Below are positions 37,080-43,463 of a stretch of DNA of 64,000 nt, one piece after another (within the stretch, counting starts at the first letter, position 1; each line of letters begins with the position of its first letter). The notes under the pieces were generated by a model that did no database searches, had not been told where the DNA came from, and saw nothing but the letters and a program-made list of their open reading frames with translations. The position numbers and the translations under genes are program-made. Location: NCBI RefSeq assembly GCF_002813915.1, contig NZ_CP019335.1, positions 1,905,777 to 1,969,776 of the forward strand, read 5' to 3'. The DNA is from Tenacibaculum sp. SZ-18 (lineage in GTDB: Bacteria > Bacteroidota > Bacteroidia > Flavobacteriales > Flavobacteriaceae).

Positions 37080-38078
37080 TTAGATTTTTAAATCAAATAT
37101 ATCAACAAAAGTAGTTTCTGTATTAAATGCCACCAATATTTCGTTATCTGAGGCTATTGATTTATAATCTGACTTTTGATCTAGATAAAATGTTTTATCA
37201 TAAACTAGATCTCCCTCTTCTTTAACATTAAAAACTATAATTTTATTATTAGAGTAGGGTTCATACGAAGATATTAATAAATACAATTTATCAGAAAATA
37301 AATATGCATCCTGAATAAGAACATAAAAACTTGAGTCATCTGTTTCCAACTCTTTAAGGCGAATATAATCCATCGTTTTCTTGACTTCAGGATAATGTTC
37401 CAAAGAGACTTCTTTTCTTAGTTTAAAATCGAAATCATAAAATCTAACTATTGGCATATTATCCGAAACAGTAATTATATTTTTGTTAAACTTAAAAACA
37501 TGATTATTGTTTCTCATTCTATTCTGAGCTTCATATTCGAATTTAAATGGTTTACCACCAACCCGAACGGAGTCATTTATTAGATTAAACTCAAAAATTG
37601 GTTTTAGACTGCTAGAATGAGTTGAATAAAACTTATTCTTGTGCATAAAAAATCTATATCCGTATCGTAAATTTGAGTACAACCCTGGAAGTTTTTTAGT
37701 TTTTTCGTAAGCATTATCTTCATCAAATATTTCTATACTTCTCTTATAATCATTTTCTAAATATAATTTCTGATTATCACTTATAAAAAAATAAGGTATC
37801 CCTCTAAATTCACCAGGGCCATCTCCGTAGCCGCCTATAACTTTGTCTAATTTGAAATTCTTTTTAGAATATTTATATAACTCGGAATTACCATAATCAG
37901 TAAAATAAAGATGATTGTTGTTAAAAGTCATACATCTTACATCTGAAAAAAAACCTTCATCGTCATAGTTTTCAATACTAGTTATTCTTTCTAATAATTT
38001 AAAATTTCTTTCTTTTGAATTTTCACTCTTGCATGATTGAAATAAAACAAAGAAAAGAGCAATAAAAAGTAGTCTCAT
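37080..38078 (-). CDS. 6-bladed beta-propeller lipoprotein
   Basis: This 332-residue lipoprotein (signal ending FQSC) is built of beta-propeller repeats, each with short YF/IYx strands (NNHLYFTDYGNSELYKYSKK, NQKLYLENDYKRSIEIFDED, DKLYLLISSY). It has the motif GGYGDGPGEF near residue 85. A GxGPxEF motif of this type also occurs in the propeller at 39683-40771, and in a degenerate form in the one at 41620-42744. Such proteins, annotated as 6-bladed beta-propeller or BF3164-like, occur beside NVEALA-type secreted peptides in Bacteroidetes. The gene is 4 bp before the RND permease and 62 bp after the peptide gene, with a terminator hairpin in that gap. A binding or chaperoning role in peptide export is inference. 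Confidence 0.75.
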   Translation of the reverse strand: MRLLFIALFFVLFQSCKSENSKERNFKLLERITSIENYDDEGFFSDVRCMTFNNNHLYFTDYGNSELYKYSKKNFKLDKVIGGYGDGPGEFRGIPYFFISDNQKLYLENDYKRSIEIFDEDNAYEKTKKLPGLYSNLRYGYRFFMHKNKFYSTHSSSLKPIFEFNLINDSVRVGGKPFKFEYEAQNRMRNNNHVFKFNKNIITVSDNMPIVRFYDFDFKLRKEVSLEHYPEVKKTMDYIRLKELETDDSSFYVLIQDAYLFSDKLYLLISSYEPYSNNKIIVFNVKEEGDLVYDKTFYLDQKSDYKSIASDNEILVAFNTETTFVDIFDLKI

Positions 38079-38102
38079 ATCAAAATTAATAAATTGTTAA
38101 AA

Positions 38103-38134
38103 AATTGCTTCATCTATAATTCGATGAAGCAATT
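38103..38134 (-). terminator. terminator/attenuator between peptide 1 and the pump genes
   Basis: AATTGCTTCATC (38103-38114) pairs perfectly over 12 bp with GATGAAGCAATT (38123-38134), 8-nt loop. On the minus strand it is followed by a T6 run. Placed 6 bp after the peptide stop, it would make the peptide mRNA abundant and let only read-through reach the propeller-permease-TolC genes. Confidence 0.85.
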
Positions 38135-38140
38135 CCATAT

Positions 38141-38446
38141 CTAATTAAGATCACATTCTGATTTCTTACCATCACACTTCACCCATCCAAAACCAGAATC
38201 ACATTTTGCATTCTCTCCTTCTGCGTTACAAGTTACGGTTCCGAATTTAACATATTTATTGCCGTCCCACCATAGACATTCCGCTGTTGCTGTACAATCA
38301 ACTTTACCTGATCCGCCACCTACTTGTGAATTCTCATGAGTAATAGGTGTTCCTCCATTATTTTCTTGAGCAAAAGAAGATTGAACTGTCATAGTGCTTA
38401 ACGCAAAACCTACTAACATTACTAAACTGAAAATTATTTTTTTCAT
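38141..38446 (-). CDS. small secreted peptide 1, six cysteines
   Basis: I start at the ATG at 38446, preceded by the AT-rich context typical of this genome, which gives a 101-residue precursor. A standard signal peptide (MKKIIFSLVMLVGFALSTMT then VQSSFA, cleaved before Q27) is followed by a Gly/Asn/Ser linker (ENNGGTPITHENSQVGGGSG). The about 50-residue C-terminal core has six cysteines (VDC, AEC, VTC, AKC, VKC, SEC), which could form three disulfides. A longer frame up to 38485 exists, but its extension has no signal-like features. It has its own consensus promoter and a terminator directly behind it, and lies between the adaptor and permease of an RND pump. It resembles the small secreted peptides found with beta-propeller lipoproteins in Bacteroidetes; I do not know its activity. 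Confidence 0.8.
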   Translation of the reverse strand: MKKIIFSLVMLVGFALSTMTVQSSFAQENNGGTPITHENSQVGGGSGKVDCTATAECLWWDGNKYVKFGTVTCNAEGENAKCDSGFGWVKCDGKKSECDLN

Positions 38447-38525
38447 TTTATAAAAATTTAATATATGTGCATAGCGCGCATACACACGATTAACAAATTA
38501 TCCTTAAAAAAGTAAGAAAAAGGCA

Positions 38526-38559
38526 CGCAATTTTTTTAAATTCATTTTCTTAGCATTGC
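38526..38559 (-). promoter_or_regulatory. leader box shared with the peptide 3 gene
   Basis: On the minus strand, GCAATGCTAA (complement of 38550-38559) is followed after a similar spacing by AAAAAAATTGCG (complement of 38526-38537). The upstream region of peptide 3 has GCTTTGCTAA (43369-43378) followed, 12 bp on, by AAAAAATTGTCG, and further down another AAAAAAATTGCG (43309-43320). The similarity suggests common regulation or common ancestry. Confidence 0.35.
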
Positions 38560-38589
38560 AAATATATATTTTTTTACAATTACTGCAAA
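38559..38589 (-). promoter_or_regulatory. promoter of the peptide 1 gene
   Basis: Minus strand: TTTG (complement of 38586-38589), a 19-bp spacer and TATATTTG (complement of 38559-38566), an almost perfect Bacteroidota promoter. It lies over the last codons of the adaptor gene and predicts a leader of about 105 nt. Confidence 0.7.
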
Positions 38590-39623
38590 ACTATTTTTAC
38601 CTTGGCATCGTGTGCTAAATTTAAATTCCCTGATATGATTACACTATCAGAACTTTTTATTCCTTTATTAATGGCATAACTATCACTATTTTCTCCTGCT
38701 ATTTCCACATAATTCCATTTAGCTAAGTCATTTTCCAGGGTAAAAACTACCTCTCTATTCGATCTTAACACCAATGCTGATTTTGGTATAACCACTACAT
38801 TATACAAAGGTTGATTAATTAAAACCTTTACATTCATTCCATCTAATAATCCTGTATTTTTATCAGTTATCGAAGCTGTAACTTTTATTAAACCATTTTC
38901 ATCAACTAACGGGTTTACTTCCGTAATCCTTCCTTTAAATAATTTTTGATTAGCGTTGTAACCTCGGACTTCAATCTCTTGATTTTTGCCTACAAATTGA
39001 TACTCGTTTTCTAGTACTGAAAACGAAATTTCTAATGCATTTGGATTAATCACCGTACAAAAAGCATCAGCCGTTCCGATATAATCTCCTTCTCTCTTTT
39101 CAATATTCGCCACTATTCCTGAAAACGGAGCCTTTAAAAAAGTTTGATCATACTCTATTTTAGCTCTTTCTAAATTATTCCTTGCTTCAATAACTCCACT
39201 TTTAATTTCTAAGTTTTTTAAAATACTCGGAGTAATGTTGTGTTGGCCATAATTAATTTTTTCTTCTGCAAGTTTATTCTGTGCTTTTTGAAGTTCAATT
39301 GTTGCTTTTTGAACGTTGTTTTTTAGTAAACTATTTTCTAAAACTCCAATGATTTGATGTTGTTTCACATAATCACCATTTGCAGATTTTAAAGACATTA
39401 ATTGATTAGAAGATTGAAAACGAAGTTCTGCTTTTTTAACAGCCTCAATTTTTCCATTTACCCAAAGTTGTTTATTGAAAACTGAATCTGAAACTTTTAC
39501 AACTTCTACTGAAGTTCCTTTGCTAACCACTTTCGATTGACTTTCTTCTTCCTGAGAAATTTTTTCTTCTTTCCCACAAGCAACTAATGCTAAAATTATT
39601 AGGAGGTAAACTTTTTTAAACAT
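38580..39623 (-). CDS. RND efflux periplasmic adaptor (membrane fusion protein)
   Basis: The 347-residue lipoprotein (signal ending LALVAC) has the adaptor layout: a beta-barrel start (SVEVVKVSDSVFNKQLWVNG), lipoyl-like half (SSNQLMSLKSANGDYVKQHQ), helical hairpin (VQKATIELQKAQNKLAEEKI), second lipoyl half (TFLKAPFSGIVANIEKREGD) and a beta-barrel/MP domain (FKGRITEVNPLVDENGLIKV). It bridges the RND permease and TolC. It precedes, in transcriptional order, peptide 1, the propeller, the permease and TolC, so the peptide gene is embedded in the pump operon. Conventional adaptor-permease-TolC order is otherwise kept. Confidence 0.92.
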   Translation of the reverse strand: MFKKVYLLIILALVACGKEEKISQEEESQSKVVSKGTSVEVVKVSDSVFNKQLWVNGKIEAVKKAELRFQSSNQLMSLKSANGDYVKQHQIIGVLENSLLKNNVQKATIELQKAQNKLAEEKINYGQHNITPSILKNLEIKSGVIEARNNLERAKIEYDQTFLKAPFSGIVANIEKREGDYIGTADAFCTVINPNALEISFSVLENEYQFVGKNQEIEVRGYNANQKLFKGRITEVNPLVDENGLIKVTASITDKNTGLLDGMNVKVLINQPLYNVVVIPKSALVLRSNREVVFTLENDLAKWNYVEIAGENSDSYAINKGIKSSDSVIISGNLNLAHDAKVKIVLQ

Positions 39624-39682
39624 TGTTATTTTTTTTGCGAATATAACGAGAAGTTCATAAAATATTAAGACAATTTCAAGAA

Positions 39683-40771
39683 CTATAATATATTCTCTAA
39701 ATTGTATTTTACGATTTTCTCTTGTGTACTACTGGTACCTATTAACGTTTTAGTTTTTTCATTAATTGTAATAAAATTTAAAGATTCTTCGGTTTTTAAA
39801 ACATGCTTTAAATTTAAGTTCCAATCGTATATTTTCACTTTGGTTGGTGTACTTTCTTCGAAGTACTTGTTCATTTTTTCACCACTGAATAAGACATAAA
39901 TATATGCATCACCTGCATATAAATCTGAACAATAAATCCTTGTGTTTTTTATGTTCTCTTGAAGACTAGTAAAATCAATATTTTCAGTTTCTGTTGATTT
40001 GTTAATGGTTCCATTAAGATTAAGAATATCAATTCTATCAAGAGTTACCATACCTGAAACTAGTTTATTTCTCTTTCCATTAAACCTTAAATTATTAACA
40101 AAAAGTGTATTAAAATTCTGTTGTGTAAAGTTTATATCGTTGCTTCTTTCGTTATTCACATTGAATGCAAATGGAAGTCTTTTTTCAACGATACCTGTCT
40201 TATCATTAAAGATGACTAGTTGATCCATACTCAACGATAAATTATCAGGGTTACCTATAATTTTATTTTCTTCTACATAGAACATTTCTTTTAAAGATAG
40301 TTCTGGTTTTAGTTTGACAGACTTTTTAACAACAATAGATTTTTTCCGAATAGTTTCTGTTAAATCAATTTGACTTACTTTATTCTTATTCATTTCATAA
40401 ACCCAAAAGAATTTTCCTTCTTTATTTACATCAAATTGAGTTGTACAATACACTTCGCTTTCAAACTCATTAGGACCATTCCCTATTCTTCCGAAATCGG
40501 AAATATGAGTTAATGCTACATCATTTTTATAAACGCTAAACACACTACTTTCCTTATTCGCTATATTTTTGACTACTATATAATCGTCACAGAAGTATAC
40601 GTTTTGGACATTATACTTGTTCTCAAAAATAATTTCTCCTATTAATAACTTTTCTTTGGATGGTAACGGGTTATTACTTTTAGAACTATTCTTACAACCA
40701 ATTATTACGAAACACAAAATAAAGCATAGTTGAGCTATACTTATAAAAGTTTGAAAATTAGAACTTATCAT
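39683..40771 (-). CDS. BF3164-like / TolB-like beta-propeller lipoprotein
   Basis: The 362-residue product has a long signal region ending in VIIGC (lipobox), then a Lys/Ser-rich linker. Beta-propeller blades follow (NVQNVYFCDDYIVVKNIANK, GDAYIYVLFSGEKMNKYFEE) and the GxGxxEF-type motif FGRIGNGPNEFESEVYC. This resembles BF3164-family (TolB_like) lipoproteins of Bacteroidetes. It is followed after 59 bp by the adaptor gene on the same strand. To the right of its start lies a decayed copy of a different propeller. A surface or periplasmic binding role is likely; substrate unknown. Confidence 0.75.
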   Translation of the reverse strand: MISSNFQTFISIAQLCFILCFVIIGCKNSSKSNNPLPSKEKLLIGEIIFENKYNVQNVYFCDDYIVVKNIANKESSVFSVYKNDVALTHISDFGRIGNGPNEFESEVYCTTQFDVNKEGKFFWVYEMNKNKVSQIDLTETIRKKSIVVKKSVKLKPELSLKEMFYVEENKIIGNPDNLSLSMDQLVIFNDKTGIVEKRLPFAFNVNNERSNDINFTQQNFNTLFVNNLRFNGKRNKLVSGMVTLDRIDILNLNGTINKSTETENIDFTSLQENIKNTRIYCSDLYAGDAYIYVLFSGEKMNKYFEESTPTKVKIYDWNLNLKHVLKTEESLNFITINEKTKTLIGTSSTQEKIVKYNLENIL

Positions 40772-40780
40772 GGTTAGTTT

Positions 40781-41045
40781 TTAATTCAGTTTACCTTTAT
40801 ATAAAGTTGTTACCCCATTTAATTCATCAAACTCATTATTTAAGCTTTACATATAAATTTCTTCCTTTTGTTCATCCCAAAAAAAAAGGGTACAAATTCT
40901 TCCCTTTATTTAACCTGTATAAATTACCATCGCCATTTTCGTTAATTCTAAATAAACTGTAATTTATATTTGACGCTACTGTAAATGGAAATCCTTTATT
41001 CTTTTTCTTAAAATCGATTAAATACTCTTTATCATAACTTTTTCA
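40781..41045 (-). pseudogene. decayed 3' fragment of a beta-propeller lipoprotein gene
   Basis: About 265 bp closely resemble the 3' end of the neighbouring gene at 41620-42744. The two stretches share a stop preceded by GKLN, a SLNNEFDE segment, a block like NLYPFFWDE, and GFPFTV followed by NINYSLFR. The copy has an in-frame TAA at 40847-40849 in place of Leu. An A-run of 9 instead of 8, plus GGG in place of GGA at 40879-40890, adds one base and shifts the frame. Upstream of about 41045 the similarity ends. It is the tail of a former paralogue or a partial duplication; its start and the 170 bp up to 41216 contain nothing I recognise. Confidence 0.85.
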
Positions 41046-41216
41046 AATAAAAATAGTATTATATGTTATTAATTATTCTTTACAATTCTCTCTATTTAGT
41101 TCTTTTACCTATTAGCCTTAGTTATTTTTTATTATAGTAATAACATTTAAAAACTGTTTTTTCGATTGAATAATATTATAAAGCTTATGTTGAAAAACAC
41201 AAGTCCGCCATTAAGT

Positions 41217-41618
41217 TTAAAAATACGACTGCAATTTATATTGACTACCAATTAATTGAAACAAATATGGCCCCTTATACTCATTATCTTTCATCAAATT
41301 GGTTAGTAGTTCAGCATTTTTTAACGAATACCACTTAATGTTCGAGCTTATATTATCTAATTTCTCTTTGAATTTAACCTCGTTCTTTGATAAATATAAC
41401 CCTACTGTAAAATCATTATCATTTTGATTTATAAAATCGTTTATACAAGTATGACAATCGAACTCATTAATTAAAATAACATTAATATATTCAGATTCAA
41501 TATCATTACTCTCAAGCTCCTCATATAATATAGTTGAAATCCTATCTTTCTTAATTTCGCTGTTAATATTACATTGAATAAATGTTATAGCACAAATCAG
41601 TAACAGTATCTTCTTCAT
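41217..41618 (-). CDS. small lipoprotein with CxxC motif (thioredoxin-like?)
   Basis: The 133-residue product has a lipoprotein signal (MKKILLLICAITFIQC). The segment YINVILINEFDCHTCINDFI, with a CxxC after a hydrophobic strand, resembles the start of a thioredoxin-like fold. The rest (DFTVGLYLSKNEVKFKEKLD, GPYLFQLIGSQYKLQSYF) fits a short redoxin-like domain, but I am unsure of the fold. It begins 1 bp after the propeller gene at 41620-42744 and ends the operon peptide 3 - peptide 2 - propeller - this gene. A role in thiol/disulfide handling of the secreted Cys-containing peptides is a reasonable guess. Confidence 0.6.
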   Translation of the reverse strand: MKKILLLICAITFIQCNINSEIKKDRISTILYEELESNDIESEYINVILINEFDCHTCINDFINQNDNDFTVGLYLSKNEVKFKEKLDNISSNIKWYSLKNAELLTNLMKDNEYKGPYLFQLIGSQYKLQSYF

Positions 41619-41619
41619 A

Positions 41620-42744
41620 TTAATTAAGTTTACCTATGTAAATAGTTGACACCCCCTGCATTTCATCATATTCATTGTTCAAACTTAACATAAAGATTTC
41701 CTCTTCATTTTCATCCCAAAAAAAAGGATACAAATTCTTCCCACTATTTAATCTGTATAACTTACCATCGCCCTTTTCGTTAAATCTAAATAAACTGTAA
41801 TTAATATTAGGCGTTACTGTAAATGGAAATCCTTTATTTTTGTTTTTAAATTCAATTAAAAACTCTCTGTCATAAGCCTCTCCATAAACAACAAATGTAC
41901 TCTTATCGTCCTTAAAAACCTCACGAATCGTGCTCGACCTATATAAATTCAAAAACATTTCATCCTGTGGAATTTCTTTTCCATATGGTAATTTCAAGAT
42001 ATTATAGTATGGCATGTTCGGTAATTCTTTTGATTTAATACTATTTTCTAAAATATTATACTCATAGTATTTTTTTCCGTTCGAATTTACAAAATGAAAA
42101 GATTTCTCCTTTTTCAAATCCGCAAAAGAATAAATATCGTTATAGTAGTAATCTTCTTCAAAAAAATCATTTAACTCCTCCGGGAAATTTATAAAATTAT
42201 TCTCCTCCCCAGTATTAAGGTTTTTGACAAAAATTACTTTTCTATTTTCTTTATAGTATTCTTTTTTTGAAGGATTCCCCTGAATCGATTTCATTGCTAT
42301 CAGCAAAGAATCTCCATAAAATTTCAAATTTGTTAAAGGTGCATATGCATCATCATAAGTATCAAATTTAATATCACCTAAAAACTCCCCCTCTAGATTA
42401 TACTGCTTTATACTTTTTATATCGGATACAGCAATAACAGAGTCGTTTCTAAAAGTTATAAAATTTTTATAAATCTTAGTATATTCATCAAACCCATCAC
42501 CTGCCTTATTAAAAGTGTTTGTTGTGTTCGTTTCTAAGTTGTATCTAACTATCTCATAGTTCGTAGGATTAAAAAAGAGTAAATCTTTATTAGATTTTTC
42601 CTCAAAAATTAAACCAACATAATTAATTTTTAACGAATCTTTTATAGTAACCTTAGCACTTATAAAATTACTATTTGCTACTTCTTTTTTACAAGAAAGT
42701 AAAAAAGAAGTAGCTAAGATTATTGAAAACTTAATAATCTTCAT
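41620..42744 (-). CDS. 6-bladed beta-propeller-like lipoprotein
   Basis: The 374-residue lipoprotein (signal ending FLLSC, then KKEVANS) has repeated beta-strand pairs (NKDLLFFNPTNYEIVRYNLE, IAVSDIKSIKQYNLEGEFLG) as in propeller proteins. A degenerate version of the GxGxxEF motif is present (KAGDGFDEYTKI). The C-terminus (NLYPFFWDENEEEIFMLSLN) is the part duplicated in the pseudogene at 40781-41045. The gene starts 5 bp after peptide 2 and is followed 1 bp later by the CxxC lipoprotein. The tight spacing to two peptide genes argues that it works with those peptides. Confidence 0.75.
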   Translation of the reverse strand: MKIIKFSIILATSFLLSCKKEVANSNFISAKVTIKDSLKINYVGLIFEEKSNKDLLFFNPTNYEIVRYNLETNTTNTFNKAGDGFDEYTKIYKNFITFRNDSVIAVSDIKSIKQYNLEGEFLGDIKFDTYDDAYAPLTNLKFYGDSLLIAMKSIQGNPSKKEYYKENRKVIFVKNLNTGEENNFINFPEELNDFFEEDYYYNDIYSFADLKKEKSFHFVNSNGKKYYEYNILENSIKSKELPNMPYYNILKLPYGKEIPQDEMFLNLYRSSTIREVFKDDKSTFVVYGEAYDREFLIEFKNKNKGFPFTVTPNINYSLFRFNEKGDGKLYRLNSGKNLYPFFWDENEEEIFMLSLNNEYDEMQGVSTIYIGKLN

Positions 42745-42749
42745 TTATC

Positions 42750-42977
42750 TTAATTTTTAGTAAGAACAGGCTTAGGTGGTTTACACAAAGATTGTCCAGG
42801 TGATGGACAATAAACTTCCACACCTCCATCTGGCTGAACAACCGTTTTAGCCCATGCTAACCCTAGAACATCAGGACTAGGAGGGGTTGCTTCTGATTTC
42901 TCATTCCCTCTTAAGTTAGTTATAACAGCAATTGCAATTACCATTGCTGAAAAACCAAATTTTATATTTTTTTTCAT
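42750..42977 (-). CDS. small secreted peptide 2, NVEALA-like precursor
   Basis: A 75-residue precursor: charged start and hydrophobic segment (MKKNIKFGFSAMVIAIAVIT), polar linker (NLRGNEKSEATPPSPD) and VLGLAWA, after which an AxA-type cleavage would release a 32-residue tail. The tail has two cysteines, Cys57 and Cys65 (YCPSPGQSLCK), and ends PKPVLTKN. The layout (membrane-like leader, short ALA/AWA motif, Cys-containing tail) resembles NVEALA-family peptides of Bacteroidetes. It starts 11 bp after peptide 3 and 5 bp before a propeller lipoprotein gene. Cleavage at AWA is my inference. Confidence 0.7.
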   Translation of the reverse strand: MKKNIKFGFSAMVIAIAVITNLRGNEKSEATPPSPDVLGLAWAKTVVQPDGGVEVYCPSPGQSLCKPPKPVLTKN

Positions 42978-42988
42978 TTTATATTGTA

Positions 42989-43219
42989 TTAATTAATTTT
43001 TGTAAACTTAGGATTTTTAACTTTACATGTTTTTGTTCCTTTATTATTACAATCTATATAGGTTTGTCCGGTAATTGTTTTTTCATAATGACCTTTCACT
43101 GAAATCCATTCAGGTATATCAATACTCTGTGCATTACTGGATAACGGTTGAAATAACCCAAATGTAAATAAACCTAAAAAGGCAAATCCTAATGTTCTTT
43201 TCATGAATTTACTTTTCAT
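42989..43219 (-). CDS. small secreted peptide 3
   Basis: The start is the ATG at 43219 (76 residues, MKSKFMKRTLGFAFLGLFTF) or the one at 43204 (71 residues); the much longer frame to 43330 is not supported. The signal peptide ends LSSNAQ. The tail contains SIDIPEWISVKGHYEKTITG and then a two-cysteine end, IDCNNKGTKTCK, finishing NPKFTKIN. Counting from 43219 the cysteines are residues 57 and 65, exactly as in peptide 2. It is the first gene of a four-gene operon and is divergent from the second RND permease. Confidence 0.75.
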   Translation of the reverse strand: MKSKFMKRTLGFAFLGLFTFGLFQPLSSNAQSIDIPEWISVKGHYEKTITGQTYIDCNNKGTKTCKVKNPKFTKIN

Positions 43220-43308
43220 TTCTTTTAGTATATTAAAATTAAACAGTTGTATACTTATCCTTTCTCGGAGAAAGAAGTATATCATTAAAAAATTAAAAAA
43301 GAATGCTG

Positions 43309-43378
43309 CGCAATTTTTTTTATAAAACACTCTTTCTCTTTGTCGACAATTTTTTGCTTAAAAAAAAGTTAGCAAAGC
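43309..43378 (-). promoter_or_regulatory. upstream box of peptide 3 shared with peptide 1
   Basis: The minus strand reads GCTTTGCTAA (complement of 43369-43378), AAAAAATTGTCG, and further on AAAAAAATTGCG (complement of 43309-43320). The first two words match the peptide 1 leader in sequence and approximate spacing. I find no complete promoter consensus for this operon; a near-miss TATCTTGC lies further upstream. Confidence 0.3.
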
Positions 43379-43433
43379 TTTTTTCAAAACGGTGGCAAGA
43401 TAGATTTTTTTTTATAATTAAAAAAGAAAAATA

Positions 43434-43463
43434 TTGATTTTTCAGAAATAGTTCTTATGTTTG
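43434..43463 (+). promoter_or_regulatory. promoter-like element overlapping the start of the second RND permease
   Basis: TTG (43434-43436), 19-bp spacer and TATGTTTG (43456-43463) fit the Bacteroidota consensus. The -7 element overlaps the TTG codon (43461) that begins the permease frame, so this promoter and that start codon cannot both be correct in the usual way. Confidence 0.45.

Noticed and set aside
38461..38490. GC-rich near-palindrome around GCATAGCGCGCATA in the peptide 1 leader
   Set aside because: The arms do not pair well beyond the central GCGC; not convincing as an operator.
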